This document shows, piece after piece, positions 34,787 through 52,886 of a stretch of 64,000 bases of DNA. Under the pieces are notes generated by a model that saw only the letters and a program-made list of their open reading frames with translations, searched no databases and was not told the DNA's origin. The position numbers and the translations under genes were made by a program. Position 1 is the stretch's first letter; each line of letters begins with the position of its first letter. The DNA comes from Avena insularis. Lineage: Eukaryota > Streptophyta > Magnoliopsida > Poales > Poaceae. The stretch is from NCBI GenBank assembly GCA_023614405.1, contig CM042689.1, positions 306,195,132-306,259,131 of the forward strand, written 5' to 3'.

Positions 34787-36511
34787 GTGTACTGCGATGC
34801 TTCTCGACAGGGACTTGGGAGTGTGCTGATGCAAGATGGGAGAGTAGTGTCATATGCCTCGCGACAACTCAAGCACCATGAGCGGAATTACCCCACCCAC
34901 GACTTGGAGTTAGTGTCAGTGGTTCATGCGCTCAAGGTGTGGAGACATTACTTAATGGGAAAGCACTGTGATGTATACACCGACCACAAGAGCCTGAAGT
35001 ACATATTCACGCAGAAGGAACTGAACATGAGGCAAAGGAGATGGTTGGAACTTATCAAGGACTATGATATGAATCTACAATACCACCCAGGAAAGGCCAA
35101 TGTAGTAACAGATGCTCTGAGCCGGAAGGTCTATGCCAACGGATTGACAATTGGGGAATTGCCTGAGGATCTGTGCAAGCAGTTCAAGGACCTTAGACTG
35201 GAGGTAGTATCTGAAGGGTACTTGGCAACAATGGAGGTCCAACCAATGCTACAGGACAGAATCAGGAAGGCTCAAGTGGGAGACAAAGAGATGGATGAAA
35301 TAAGGGAAAAGATGAAGGAGGATCGAGCAAAGGAATTCCGCGAGGATGAGCAAGGAACCTTGTGGTATGGAGATCGTTTGTGCGTTCCCAACGATCCCGA
35401 GATAAGGAAGTTGATTCTGCAGGAAGATCATGACTCGCCGTATTCCATACATCCAGGCAATACGAAGATGTATATGGACCTAAAGGACAGATTCTGGTGG
35501 AACAACATGAAGGGAGACATCGCCGAGCATATTGCCCTATGTGATGTATGTAGCCGAGTAAAGGCGAAACACCAGAAGCCAGCAGGATTGCTACAACCAT
35601 TGCCCGTGCCGGATTGGAAGTGGGATAGAGTGGGAATGGACTTTATCACAGGATTGCCCAGGACCAGGTCAGGATATGACTCTATTTGGGTAGTGGTCGA
35701 CCATTTGACCAAGGTAGCCCACTTTATACCGGTGAAGACGACCTATACGAGTGCAAAGTTGGCCAAGATTTACATGGACAGGATTGTGTGCCTACATGGA
35801 GTTCCCAGGAGTATCGTATCTGATAGAGGCACCCAATTTACCTCACACTTCTGGCGCCAGCTGCACGAGTCACTTGGTACTAGATTGGAGTTTAGCATGC
35901 GTTTATCCACGTCGATGGAGGATGACGAGAGGGTGAATCAGATTTTGGAGGACATGCTGAGAGCTTGCGCTTTGGATCATGGCTCTAGTTGGGATGAGAA
36001 TTTGCCGTATGCAGAGTTTTCCTACAACAACAGCTATCAAACCAGCATCAAGACATCACCGTTCGATGTGCTGTATGGGAAACGGTGCCAGACACCATTG
36101 CTATGGGATGGAGTAGGAGAACGTCAGCTGTTTGGACCTGATTTGATCAAGGACGCTGAGGAGAAGGTCGCCTTGATTAGGGACAGACTAAAGGTAGCAC
36201 AATCAAGACAGAAGAGCTACGTTGACGCCAAGCGTAAGGAAGTGGTGTATGAGATAGGTGATAGAGCATACCTCAGAGTGTCGCCACTTCGTGGAACCAA
36301 GAGATTTGGAATTAAGGGTAAGCTGGCACCTCGATTTATAGGACCGTGTCGGGTCTTAGCACGCAAAGGAGAAGTTGCTTATCGCTTGAGTTGCAGAGGC
36401 TCTCGTCATTGTTCACAATGTGTTCCATGTATCCCAGCTGAAGAAGTGCCATCCGGAGATGGCGGATACACCATTGAGAGACACTGTACCGCTAGAGGAG
36501 GTTCAACTTGA
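34787..36511 (+). CDS. Chromovirus B RNase H and integrase, long open frame
   Basis: This is 574 open codons. RNase H is at the start: [46 protein letters not shown]. Integrase follows, with a zinc-binding set (paired His near HPGNTKMYM and CDVC), catalytic Asp in GMDFITGLP and SDRGTQF, and the Glu position in [13 protein letters not shown]. The sequence around that Glu is altered from the usual form. The GPCRVL...EVAYRL module lies near residue 530. RNase H removes RNA template; integrase inserts the DNA. The last 30 codons look shifted: the expected continuation is in the frame of 36420-36668. Codons before 34787 are open to about 34714, so the ATG is not a true start. Confidence 0.85.
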   Translation: MYCDASRQGLGSVLMQDGRVVSYASRQLKHHERNYPTHDLELVSVVHALKVWRHYLMGKHCDVYTDHKSLKYIFTQKELNMRQRRWLELIKDYDMNLQYHPGKANVVTDALSRKVYANGLTIGELPEDLCKQFKDLRLEVVSEGYLATMEVQPMLQDRIRKAQVGDKEMDEIREKMKEDRAKEFREDEQGTLWYGDRLCVPNDPEIRKLILQEDHDSPYSIHPGNTKMYMDLKDRFWWNNMKGDIAEHIALCDVCSRVKAKHQKPAGLLQPLPVPDWKWDRVGMDFITGLPRTRSGYDSIWVVVDHLTKVAHFIPVKTTYTSAKLAKIYMDRIVCLHGVPRSIVSDRGTQFTSHFWRQLHESLGTRLEFSMRLSTSMEDDERVNQILEDMLRACALDHGSSWDENLPYAEFSYNNSYQTSIKTSPFDVLYGKRCQTPLLWDGVGERQLFGPDLIKDAEEKVALIRDRLKVAQSRQKSYVDAKRKEVVYEIGDRAYLRVSPLRGTKRFGIKGKLAPRFIGPCRVLARKGEVAYRLSCRGSRHCSQCVPCIPAEEVPSGDGGYTIERHCTARGGST

Positions 36512-36668
36512 GAACGACTTGACCTATGAGGAGAAACCGGTCAAGATACTGGAGACAACGGAGAGGATTACCCGTACCAAGAAAATCAAGTTTTGCAAGG
36601 TGCAGTGGAGCCACCACACTGAAGAGGAAGCCACTTGGGAGCGTGAGGATGACATCCGAAAGGACTAG
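36420..36668 (+). CDS. Chromodomain end of chromovirus B pol
   Basis: This frame continues the integrase after a frameshift near 36400-36420. It reads [13 protein letters not shown], then a chromodomain-like segment with [26 protein letters not shown] and REDDI. The conserved aromatic positions include the W of VQW and ATWE. In chromoviruses this domain guides integration to particular chromatin. It ends at TAG 36666-36668, about 45 bp before the polypurine tract. Confidence 0.82.
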   Translation: MFHVSQLKKCHPEMADTPLRDTVPLEEVQLENDLTYEEKPVKILETTERITRTKKIKFCKVQWSHHTEEEATWEREDDIRKD

Positions 36669-36713
36669 CCACACCTATTTGCTAGCCGCGCCGAATCTCA
36701 AGGACGAGATTTA

Positions 36714-36731
36714 TCTTAAGGGGGTTAGTCT
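36714..36731 (+). promoter_or_regulatory. Polypurine tract of chromovirus B
   Basis: TCTTAAGGGGGTTAGTCT directly precedes the 3' LTR at 36732 and should prime plus-strand synthesis. Confidence 0.85.
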
Positions 36732-39700
36732 TGTCACATTCCAAATTTTAGATTTGGTTTTGCATGTCATTCATAAGCATTGCATTATGTTCATGGAAGT
36801 TTGAGTTGCAAAACACTATATTGAAGCCCTATTTTTGAATCACCAAAATGCACCTACAAATGATTATGCAAGGATTTATAAATCCACTACTTGCAAAATA
36901 GTAAAAAGTTTGCAAATATGATCCTATGTTGATCCTCAGATTGTTAAAAAAATTTGAAGACTAAAATCAATCCATTTGGAGTTGTATTGCAAAATTTATG
37001 AAAGTTTAAAGAAAAGCAAAAAAGAATAAAAGCAAAAGAAAAAAAAACTAACTACAGAAGCCAACAAGCAGCAGTGACCAGACCAATAGCCAAAGAAGCA
37101 GCAGCAAGAGCCCGCCTCCACTCGCCAGCCGCGTGGGGCCCAAGTTGTCCCCTTCCCCCAGCCAGAGTCCACGATGAACACGAGTTCATATCCACCGAAC
37201 AAACCCCGCAAAATCTGCTCCGATTCGGTTCCAATCCGACCCCCTGCACGTAAAACTCCCCATATAAGACCCCTGCTTCGATCTCCTCCGATTTTTCCTC
37301 CTTTTCCTAACCCTAGCCGCCACCGGAGCAAGCTTTGGATCTCGCCGCCGCCGCTATTTCGGCTCGAGCTCGAGCTCGAGGTACTGGACCACCCGCTTCT
37401 CCCCTTTATCCCCTATCCTCTTTCCCGTGCTCCACCGATTCTCCCTGACCCACTTTCCCTCTCTGCAATGCATCAGGGCCGCAGGAATTCGTCGCCGGAG
37501 CTCCGTGTGAGCCGCCGCCTCCATCCGCACGCCGCCGCCGCTTCGGGAAGCAATTCACGACGCCGTCCACGCCAGATAACTCGTCGTCCTCGCCCAGTCC
37601 CCGTCCGCCACCTCCCCTCGCCTAGGACTCGTCGGAGCGCCGCCCAAGATCACCGCCGAGACATCCGCCGCCGCTCTTCGTCACCCAGGCCGGCCAACGT
37701 TGAAGCTCGCGTCCCCGCCGTCAGATCGATTTTGAACGCCCCAGATTAGAAGCATCCGCGAAGAGGTACTGCGTCGATCATCACCGCCGTGGCACACGCC
37801 GTCAAGACGCTCTGCGTCATTGCCACGTGCCTGCTTAGTCAGCAGCCCAGTCAGCAGGAATATTCCCAGGGAATATTCCCTGTGATTTAAAATTGAATTA
37901 AAATTTCAGAGAATTGTATAAACTTGTAAAATTCATAGTAAAAGATTGGTAGGTCCAAAAATAGCGTATAATATATCAATAGATTTAGAAAATTGAATAG
38001 AATAATAATATCAAGTTGGATTTAACTTTTACAGTACGTGTTTACTGTAATAATTTAATTAGTTTTAATGGCCTTTTAGGTTAATAAATTCATAAGATAA
38101 GTTCTGAAACTCCAAAAATTGCAAATAATATGTCCCTGGTTTCAGTAGAACAAGGGGAATCACAAAGTGAATTAAAAAGTTAGGCTTACAGTAAAAACTT
38201 TTGCAGAAACTATTTAATGGCTTTCTGCAGTGTTTTAATTACTCCGGGAGTTTTATAATTCCTTTTTAAGTAGTTCCAATTGGTACTGTTCGTAAATAGC
38301 AATGCCTTTACAGTAGATTTTTCCCAAGATTTTACAAACAGTATACTACCGGTAGTGAATTAATTGAGTACTAGCTCTAGTTTTGAGCATTATATTTTGC
38401 ATAATAGTTTTTCTTGCGCTAAAACTATTTTTCCATGCATGCAATCAGTACCATTACTGAATAGTATTATTTGGTGTTGCTGTAGCATCACCCCACTTGC
38501 CATGCATGCATTTATGCATCATCTTTGTTGCATATGCTTGTGGACTGTTTGTTTATGATTGCAATTGTATAGTGTAGATTGTGACGAGTGCAACGCTTGC
38601 TCGTGTGTGGATTGTTCTTCCGACCGCTACAACCAAGGCAAGTAGATGCTACTTTGTTCATGATATCGTCCTACTATTTTTAATGCATTGTCGTGTATTT
38701 TGTAGATGCATGTGTAGGATGATACTATCGCTATGCTATGTCCTATTATGTGGTAGGGTTTTCCTTGTAGATGAACCACCGTTGGTAGATGTGCTTAGCT
38801 ATGCTGTGTTGAACGAGGGCTGAGTTACATCATTGAGACTTGTTTCTAAAAGTATTGGTTTGTGAAAACTAAAACAACTTAATCAATGAATCTCCTGGGT
38901 GTGATGGTATTGATAATTTTTGGTGGTTTCATTGCGGAAAGGCACCCAGGTATCGAGAGAAATTGATTGACTTCTTTATTGTGTAGCTTACGTGTACAAC
39001 CATGTGCCAATAATGAAATGGGCGGTTGGTTGGACTTAGTAGGTTGTGGTAACTCGAACCCGCGTATCCAGAGATGTAGAATTTTGGTAGGTTGGACCGG
39101 TGCGTATCGGAATTGGGGTGCTACTTTCCGAACAGTCTCTTCTTGGACTTCTCCCTATCGTCACCCAAAATAAGAGTGATGGTACGAGCTGGACTGGCCA
39201 AGTCACATGGGTAAAGTGTACTAACCCCTGCAGGGTGTATAATCTAATCGATTAGCCGTGTCCCCGGTTATGGACATCTGAGTTGCTTGATATTGATTCC
39301 ATGACATGTTTCTCGCTCATTCCAATTTCTTAATTGTTTTAATGTTGTTGGGTTAACTTAATTGGGATCTTTTTCAAAGAAAATCAAAAACTGTTTATGA
39401 AAGTAGGACAAAGTTATTTGCAAATGCAAGCCAGACACAGCTCCACTTGCCAAATATGCATGTAGATGTTAGTACTATTGTCTCCATTACTAGCTCTACT
39501 TGCCATACATTCCATGTATTGAGCCTTCGGGGCTGCTACGTTTCATGTTGCAGGTTATTCCGATTCTCGATGTCGATATAGGCCACGGTACTCCACTCGG
39601 CACTTGTTCACTTGTGGGCAATTTGAAGAATGGAGAATTTACTTTATTTATGTTGCTACCTGAATAATTTGAGCTAGCTTTGGGCTAAGCTTTTATTGTA

Positions 39701-39844
39701 ATAATGGTACTCTGGATCTTCGTTATTTATGATACACGGATATTTGCTATGTTATTCGTCTTATTCTATTGTGGGCCAATGAACCGATCCAGGGATTAGC
39801 ATGTCACATAGAAGCCACGGTCTTTTCAGAACCGCGGTGTTACA
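36732..39844 (+). repeat. Chromovirus B 3' LTR
   Basis: This is 3113 bp, starts TGTCACATTCC and ends GTTACA. The TATAAGA box is at 37263-37269. It has the same CG-rich leader ORF (37174-37749) as the 5' LTR with codon-level differences and indels, which argues against protein-level constraint. Confidence 0.93.
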
Positions 39845-40304
39845 TTTGAGAATCCTTATTCTTGAGGCAGCTTGTTGTCATTACGGGATCCTCCAATTTG
39901 GTTGTGGATGTGTGCCCTACTAGAGTTGTAAAGGCACCGGTTCTCGCCTCGAAGGGTAAAAATAGTAGAGAGCTGAATTAGGCCTTTTGTGGTGAGATCC
40001 ACCGAAGAATAGGGTGAGGCCTATTGTGGCATGGTGGTCTTAGAACCGCCTACCCCTCCAACACAGACGTACTTCCCTTAAAAAGAAGAAACTACGGTAA
40101 AACAAATCCCTGTGTCTCCACATACTCCACTATGATTTCCTCGCTCCTCTCTTTACGTGTTTAGTAGATATGTTTACATATAGGGAAATTCTCGTATTTG
40201 CATATCTAGAGAATTTACTTTGTGTCAAGCCTAAAATTGAAAAAAAACTAAAAATTGAGTAGCACCTATTCACCCCCCTCTAGGTGCCCATACGATCTAT
40301 TTCA

Positions 40305-42097
40305 GACATGTTTGGAGGAGTGAAAGGGGTGGACTACGAGATACGCTATGGAGTGGAAGGCAACGAGTCTGAGTAGTTGCCTATAATTATATAGTAGTTC
40401 AGATGAGTCAAGCAGTATAAGTTCTATATAATAAGCTGTTAAGCTCAAGTCAGAATATGAGTTTAAAACTTTGTTCTTTCGCTGAAACTTCTAAGTATGG
40501 TTTGTAAGCTTGAATAACTTAAAGTACTGATCTTTTGGTATTATAATAATAATAATGTGTGTATGTTTATAATTTGGACCCGCATTATTTCTGTTATACC
40601 ACTTTGAGGGATATGATATTTGCGGAACGGTGCTCTGTAAACGTCATGTCAACGACTATAGTATACTAATGATGCAGTGGTATGTTGGGTCACCGCAGAA
40701 ACGAAACCCTATGGGTTTTGGTGGTCGCCTCAAGCTCGCTTTTTCAATCTCAAAAAAAGGAAAAAGATCGCCTTCTCGATCTTTTTTTAGGTACCGGTTC
40801 AGTTCGGTATGTCAAGAAATTCAGTATTTTAGATATGTGTGCGTTCACTTCCTCAACTAGAGTATCTGTACTATCAATACCGACGAAGATAGCAACTAGT
40901 GTTATAGTGCACTACTCTTCTATATATTATGGTTTTCCCGACCCAATGAATTAATTTGGTGTGAGATGTGGGATTGATATCTTTTAAGTGTTGAGAAATG
41001 CTAAACTCTAATAGGAATGACGACAAAATTTGTTAGATCCAGTACATGTGTGATCGGCCGCCCATTGGGCTTTTAACATGGATTGACAATAGTGAATTTT
41101 AACATGGATAATACTAGCCGTACTATTTCATGCAAAAAGAACACATGCTCCGCAATAGAGATAAGGATCCCACTTGACACCTTCCTCCATGCTAGTGCCT
41201 AAGAGCAAGTCAAGTATTTCTTTTAAAATTTCTCTTCTATATATTAAAATCTTGGACTTCTCTAAAAATATTCTCTACTAAAAATTGTCCGACTTCATCG
41301 GTTCCTCTAAAATATCACTATTATTCTATTTTTTTATAACTACCATTTGAAAACGAAAGGCTACCGCGCTCAGGACAGACCTTTCCAGATGGATCGGGGA
41401 GCTCTCCTGTTTCCCTATATATGAGGGAGTTGGGGAGAGAAATAGGGGAGTCTGAAGAATAGGATAACCGATCAAGAAATGCTGGAGGGTCTTTTTTGTG
41501 TTTTTTTCCTAAAAAGCTATGAGGGAGATGATAAGGGAACTGCTGGACTCACTCGAAGGTCCTTTCACGATGGAGGGTCTCTTAGTATATTATCATACGA
41601 GTTGTTAAAATTTAAGAAACAACCATCACAATAAAATTTATCTTAGATGCGGTTTTTTATGAGAGTTGTATTTAATGATTTTAGTCTTATCTATACGTGT
41701 AATTGGACTAGCCAATTTTTTTCCTATGATAATATGCAAATGTTGTTCATTGTGAAAGACCTAATGTTTGGCAAGGAAAACACTGTGGCTGTACTCTGAG
41801 ATGAACGTTTGTTGGACAACCACTTGGATGAACTGATGACACATCAGTAAACGGTTGTAAAAGAAGAAAAAAAAAGCACGTCAGCAAGCACGCCCCACTA
41901 ATCTCGGTCTACACAGGACCGGGTCCACCCGCGAATCCCTCCTGCTCCTCCAGACCTCCACCCTCCTCGCCTCTCCTTATTCCACACCCTGACCCCGATC
42001 CCCAAACCCCTACCACCCTTTCCCGTAGTGCGGAGCCGCCACTCCTCACCCCGCGGTCCATTTCGCAAAACCTAGATCCAAATCCTCGCCACCGGCC
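40305..42097. other. Intergenic region upstream of the ATP synthase beta gene
   Basis: No supported gene. 40305-40980 is AT-rich and may be an old mobile-element remnant. 41160-41760 is AT-rich with short inverted bits but no clear MITE ends. 41880-42097 is C-rich (CTCCT, CACCC runs) without an obvious TATA box, and probably holds the promoter and 5' UTR of the downstream gene. The ATG at 42098 sits in GGCCATGGCC, a good plant start context. Confidence 0.5.
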
Positions 42098-45959
<3,862 letters not shown>

Positions 45960-46607
45960 TAAGAATCTTTCTCTTTACAAGCAACCTACAATTTAACTTT
46001 TTGTGGTCAAGCTGTTGTGCCTTTAATTGTCCGTTAGCCCGGATATGTACTTACAGGCAGGAGGCCCGGCCCTGCTGATGGATGTTTTTCCCCTCCACTT
46101 TTTCCCGAATAAGGATTTGTAGTGACCTATTTGTTTGGCTCACTGCCCTTCAAGGAAGAATTGAGTTCTTTTTTTGCGTGACCAATGAGTGGCCAGGCCA
46201 TCACTTTATTTAGTGAAAAAACTGAAATGTTTGTCTCATACTCGAGCTTTTTTCTATTGCCTGTATATGTTTGGAGGGACCCTACTCCGTATCACAAACA
46301 GTCAAACACCCTATCTAGTCATGTTATTCAATTCCGTTCCGAGCTTATTTACACTCATGAATGCTAAAAGTGCAGGTACCATGTTTGTACTGAACTAGCA
46401 AATTGTAGAATTTTGCAGACCGCAATTTTTTTCTGAGTTACTTTGCATACAATTACATCGAAAAGGGTAATATCCTTTTTTTTTATCTCACGACAGCAAT
46501 ACCTGCCTAGCTTGGAAGGCATCGCCAAATTCTATGTGTTTTCATTTTTTTCTAAGACATGCCTAAAAGCACCCCACTTGTACTCGTTGGGTGTTCTCAC
46601 GAAATCT
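45960..46607 (+). other. 3' UTR and downstream region of the beta-subunit gene
   Basis: The 3' UTR probably runs to about 46150. A possible polyadenylation signal is GAATAAGG near 46110; no perfect AATAAA is seen. The rest shows no gene. Confidence 0.5.
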
Positions 46608-46860
46608 GGTGCTAAGGTTGTTCTCATGCCGAAACCTGGCGCTATTTAGAGGTTGTTCTCATGTCGAAATCTTTTGCTAATTTGGTGCTAAGGTTGTTCT
46701 CATGCCGAAATCTAGCGCTATTTAGCGTTGAAATCTTTTGCTAATCTGGTGCTAAGGTTGTTCTCATGCCGAAATCTGGCGCTATTTAGCGCTGAAATCT
46801 TTTGCTAATCTGGTGCTAAGGCTGTTCTCATGCCGAAATCTGGCGCTATTTAGCGCTGGA
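46608..46860. repeat. 64-bp tandem repeat, four units
   Basis: Units begin GGTGCTAAGG at 46608, 46684, 46748 and 46812 (periods 76, 64, 64). Each contains TTGTTCTCATGCCGAAA and GGCGCTATTTAGCG. The first unit has a 12-bp expansion. The array lies about 650 bp after the beta-subunit stop codon. Confidence 0.85.
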
Positions 46861-47056
46861 TGGATATAACTTTTAGCCTGAAAACGCTCAGTTTTCCACT
46901 CACGTTACCAAGCCGAGTTCTCAGACGACCTAAAAGTGGCGACATAATTGATTTTTTTTGTTCCCGTCGGTGAAATCTTGGTCAAAAGTGTTTGACATAA
47001 GTACGCGCAAAAATGTTTGGCGATCAAATTATTACTGGACATGATAACATAGTTCA

Positions 47057-48567
<1,511 letters not shown>

Positions 48568-48649
48568 CGACGAAGTGTCGACGTACTTTGCTCTTTTGTT
48601 TGCGAATATCGACGGTGTGAAATAAAAGGGGAGCTTGTGAGTTCATGGA

Positions 48650-50994
48650 GTATATATATATGTTAGAGAAACGTCTGGGCCGCTAGCCTAAGCCATGCCT
48701 AATCATGGTGGAAACTTGCAGCATCACCATAATGAGCATTCTATGAAGCATCCTCAATAAAAAGCTATGCACATAGTAAATAAAAAGATCGCTGAGATGC
48801 TCATTGTCTGCTTGCCTTGTCATTTTGATCACGTGATAGCTCTTGTATCATGTGCAAGGGGTACCCAGTTGGCGATTCTCTATGATATGCATGTATGTAC
48901 AATGACAAGAACTTGCAGGTGACCAAAGTTGAGTAGCATGCGGAGCGACCCTCATACTCAAGGGACATGGGATTTCCAGTTTATGGTCTGTCAAGCATAT
49001 AACTCATACTGGACCTTACTTTCACCTTAACCACATGAAGATGCCTATCATAGGGGAAATGAGAGCTCAAAGCTAATGAGTACCTTCCTTTCAGCATTAG
49101 GAAGCCTTTCAAACTTTTCAAAACCGTTTTCACAACCTTTTTGAGTCACCACGTATTATATGAGCACCCTCTTGAGAGCATAGTTGTCATTCTTGTGTTT
49201 GTTTCAAAACTTGGTTAATTATGTCATGAGTTTGATGCTTGTATCTCTGATATTTTTACCTCTAGTCTTCACTTGAACTTCAGAGGTGCCTCGACATTTA
49301 TATTGTGCTCTACAATCAAAGGCAAGCGAGATACCACTCTATCATACCTTACTATAAGCATTGCAATGTTGCTTATGTTTATGTTCCATGCTATTTATTA
49401 TTATTGAGTTGGTTTCTCTTCATAGCTTGCAATGACTATTGAGTAGACTTGGTTGCATACTTCTTATTATGAATGGTTTAAGCATCTACTCCTGTGCTGA
49501 GAATATATACATCATATGAAGCAAATGTGTTCGTGAAAGTTCTTTTATCGCACTCAGTTTTCAACTAAATTGCTTGAGGACAAGCAATAAGCTAAGCTTG
49601 GGGAGAGTTGATACGTCCAAAACGTATCTACTTCCTCGAACACTTTTGCTATGGTTTCTCCTCTAAACTTATGTGATTTGGATACAACTAACACAGACTG
49701 ACGCTGTTTTCAGCAGAATTACCTTGGTGTCTTGTTTTTGTGCAAAAAATCAACTATCAGGAAAAATCCTAGAAAACATGCCAAAAATTATATCTCACCA
49801 GAAGATCCACGGAGCCAGAAGACGAAACAGAGTGGAGGCCTAGGGTGCCCACACCCCTGCCAGGTGCGGGTGGGCCCTGCCCCGCGCCTAGGGGGTGCGA
49901 CCACTCCAGGCACCCCCTCGGGATCCCTCGGCGCCTATAAGTTGCCCCTTAACCTAAAAACCCAGGGAGGGTCGACGTTTTCCAGAGAAGAGTTCCGCTC
50001 TGCCGCCACCATCAGAAACCAAGATTCGGATCCAGAAACTCCGTTCTGGCACCCTGCTGGGACGGGGAATTTGGAGAGAATCATCGCCATCGTCATCGCC
50101 AACGCCTCTCCATCAACCATCGATATTTCCCTCATCCATGAGTGAGTAATCCCCCGCTATAGGCTTGGGGATGGTAGGGATTGGATGAGTTCTATCATAT
50201 AATCGAATAAGATTGTTAGGGCATAGTGCCTAGTATCTCTATTAGTGCTATTTGACTTTGTTGCAACTTGTTGTGCTTAATGGTTGTCACTAGGGCCTGA
50301 GTGCCAGGATCTCAGATCTGAGCTTATTATTAAATCATTATGATAGTATTGTTTGTGATCTTATCTGCAAGTTGTGTACACATATCATTGTCCGGATCCA
50401 AAGGCCCCGAAGTGACAATAATTGGGACAACCGAAGGGGATGTCTGTGGTGTGAGGATCACATGTGTTCATGGAGTGTTAATGCTTTGCTCTGGTGCTCT
50501 ATTAAAAGGAGCACCTTAATTGCCAGTAGTTCCCTAGAGGCCCCGCTGCCACGGGCTGGCTGGACAGAAGATGTTGTGCAAGTTCTCATTGCGAGCACGT
50601 ATGACTATATTTGGAGCACATACCTAGGATTGTTTAGTACTTGTATGCTTGTTATTATTTATCTGCAATGCCCTAGATCTTGAAGTTACTTGTTTAGACT
50701 CGTCCATGCAACACCCGTCCATACATCCCTATGCCTACCACACTCATATCCACTGTTTACTGTTACTGTTACTATTGCTCCTGTTTCACTGTTATTGTTG
50801 CTTTGCTGTTTCTACTACCAAACTGTTGCTACTGATAAACTTCTGTGAGCAAGAACTATTTCTAGGTGCAGTTGAATTGACAACTCAGTTGTTAAGGCTT
50901 GCAAGTATTCTTTGGATCCCCTTGTGTCGAATCAATAAATTGGGTAATACTACCCGTGAAGACTGTTGCGATCCCCTACACTTGTGGGTCATCA
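48650..50994 (+). mobile_element. 3' end of a Ty3/gypsy element with an LTR starting TGATACGTCC
   Basis: 48650-49608 is non-coding and ends in the tract TTGAGGACAAGCAA...AAGCTTGGGGAGAGT, a characteristic run before the 3' LTR of high-copy Triticeae gypsy families. The LTR is 49609-50994 (1386 bp), from TGATACGTCCAAAACG to GTGGGTCATCA. The 5' LTR and coding part are absent, so the element is 5'-truncated near 48650. The LTR end abuts Tat fragment C at 50995. Confidence 0.82.
49609..50994 (+). repeat. Gypsy 3' LTR (TGATACGTCC family)
   Basis: This is a full 1386-bp LTR with TG...CA ends. It includes the family-typical stretches GACTGACGCTGTTTTCAG near 49697 and GAATTGACAACTCAGTTG near 50873. 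I do not assign a family name with certainty. Confidence 0.85.
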
Positions 50995-51941
50995 AAAGGC
51001 TAACCCACAGCCGCCACCGCCACCGTCACCGCCTAGCAGCCACCATGGCGGAGGAGGACCACGTAAGTCGCATAACTCTCCTTCCCGTGATGGCACTAAG
51101 CACAAGAAGCAACCGTAGCCGTATGACGCGCGTTCGCGCCTTGACAAGATCTATGAAGCCCGAGAAGAACCATACTTGGGACCATGTTGTTTTGGACCAG
51201 TCATCAGGCCACAACTTACCCCAAGGGTTTCCTGATTGACAAAACTATCAAGCCCTATGACGGCACCACCAGACCACCTATGATGTTGTGGGACTACAAC
51301 AAGCGATCAAAATCGTAGGAGGTAACCCCAATGCCGTCATCAAGTACCTCCCACTAATGTTATCCGGCATCGGCCGTCAATCGATCGACGACTTGCCTAA
51401 GAAATAATTCTGCAATTGGCTGTACATTCATGAAGTGTTCACCAAGAACTTCAAGGGTATGTACAAATGTCCCTGCACTGTCGGCGACCTAAATCGGTGT
51501 GTACAAGAGAAGGATGAATCATCCAGAGCCTACCTCTCCTGTTTGCTTGACATGAAAAACTCATGCGTGGGAGTACACGATCAAACCGCCATGGCCGCCT
51601 TCATCGATGGCTTGGAGAAAGGAACCTTGCTCCAACACACGTTGAAGCGCACCCAAGACAAGGGAAAACTATATCTCAATTCAATGGTTGCCAAGGCCAG
51701 TGATTTTGCAGCTGCCGACGATGATGTTCACGGTTCCCTACTTGTAGTGGCTATCCCCACCGAAGCTAATAATAACAACGACAACAAGCGGAAGAATACG
51801 CCCGAACAAAAGCCAACAACTGACATGGTAGCCATGACGTTCGCTGGTAGAGGCGAAGGACAGCATGGCCGTGTCCGGCGGGCTATCTGTGGGAAGCAGC
51901 ACGGTAGTGAAACTACACCAGCATCGCCCCGCATACCCTAG
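50995..51941 (+). pseudogene. Second Gag module, fragment C
   Basis: Gag is recognisable from 51240 (KPYDGTT) in broken frames and is open at 51435-51941: FTKNFKGMYKCPCTVGDL, FIDGLEKGTLLQHTLKR, SMVAKASDFAAADDD. The tail is basic and Asn-rich. A TAA near 51404 and a frameshift near 51235 disrupt the upstream part. It is orthologous to the ORF at 48-1019. Confidence 0.78.
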
Positions 51942-52379
51942 ACGTACGAGGAGTACTGCGATATGCCATAGTTTGTCCACCTAGACTCAAACAACAAAGA
52001 AACTCACACAAACCACCAATGCAAGTTTGTCAACAATCTCAAGCAAGACCCGAAGTCCGTCTACAAGCAAAGCCGGAAGAGTTAACCGTGTGGAAAGGGC
52101 AAAGGAAATAAGAATGATGAAGAGTCCAAAGATTCATATGACATGGATGAGGACGTGGAACCCAAGCACTCCGACAAGGGCGATGGCAAGGGCAAGAACC
52201 CCTTTGAGAAGAAGGCCCCCATCTATCATACTTTCCTCGGCACTCCAACCGTCCGGGCACAGAAAAACCTCTCCGGGGATACTGATGGCCACACTCCCTC
52301 CAATTCCCTAGTATGTGCGTTGGTCGGAAGTTACAGTTACTTGGGACAGAAAGGATCACCCAGACCTCATCCCAACTGA

Positions 52380-52886
52380 GAACCAGTATGCCATGGTCAT
52401 CAACCCCCTGATTGATACCGGCGAATTCACGAAGTGCCTGTGGATAGTGGAAGCATCATCAACATCATGTACTTGTACATGCTTCACAAGATGAACTTGA
52501 CGGAGACCAACCTAAGACAGACCAGTACCATATTTCATTGCGTTGTTCCTGGTTAGGAAGCTCGGTCCCTTGGGAGCATCACCCTTCCGATCGCCTTCAG
52601 CAATGTTAATAACTACCGCCAGGAGCTGATGACCTTCGAAGTGGTACCCTTCAAGAGAATGTATCACGTCATATTAGGACGTGACATATTCCACTCCTTC
52701 CACGCCAGACCATGTTTTGTCTACAACAAGCTTAAGATACCCGGGCCAAGTGGTATCATCATCGTTGTCGGAAGCTTCACAAAGGCAAGGGAGTGCGAGC
52801 TGAGTGAAGCCGCCCTCTACAATGAAGACTTCAAGGAGATCCAGAGCCTGGTAAATGCCACAGATATGCCGACTTCGAAGAAGTAG
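52380..52886 (+). pseudogene. Aspartic protease region, fragment C
   Basis: The frame around 52430 reads VDSGSIINIMYLYML, a retropepsin active site (DSG). 52629-52886 reads MTFEVVPFKRMYHVILGRDIFHSFHA, the typical protease C-terminal ILGR block. A TAG near 52555 and frame changes separate the two. It is not functional. Confidence 0.75.

Larger units (their letters stand above)
27429..39844 (+). mobile_element. Chromovirus B (Tekay-like Ty3/gypsy), complete but decayed
   Basis: This 12416-bp plus-strand element is flanked by the duplication tttga (27424-27428 and 39845-39849) and bounded by TGTCACAT...GTTACA. LTRs are 27429-30571 and 36732-39844, about 3.1 kb each. Internal order is primer site, extra ORF, gag, protease, RT, RNase H, integrase, chromodomain, polypurine tract. 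Long LTRs, a C-terminal chromodomain and an extra ORF ahead of gag fit the Tekay/Del chromovirus group. An upstream extra ORF is known from memory in rice RIRE3/RIRE8-type elements. Pol is disrupted in the protease-RT region. Confidence 0.93.
27040..40304 (+). repeat. Copia-1-family LTR fragment, split by chromovirus B
   Basis: The two parts, about 27040-27428 and 39850-40304, match the Copia-1 LTR in opposite orientation to Copia-1. The left part holds two symmetric boxes (27104-27118, 27128-27143) and TATTTAAA near 27180-27187. The right part ends CTATTTCA at 40304. The 5' end of the LTR is missing or too diverged to see. About 850 bp of the normal 1200 remain. The segment 27002-27040 next to element A could not be assigned. 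Confidence 0.8.

Noticed and set aside
40630..40954. Short overlapping frames in 40.6-40.95 kb
   Set aside because: Both frames are short, overlap each other in different phases and lack any family motif.
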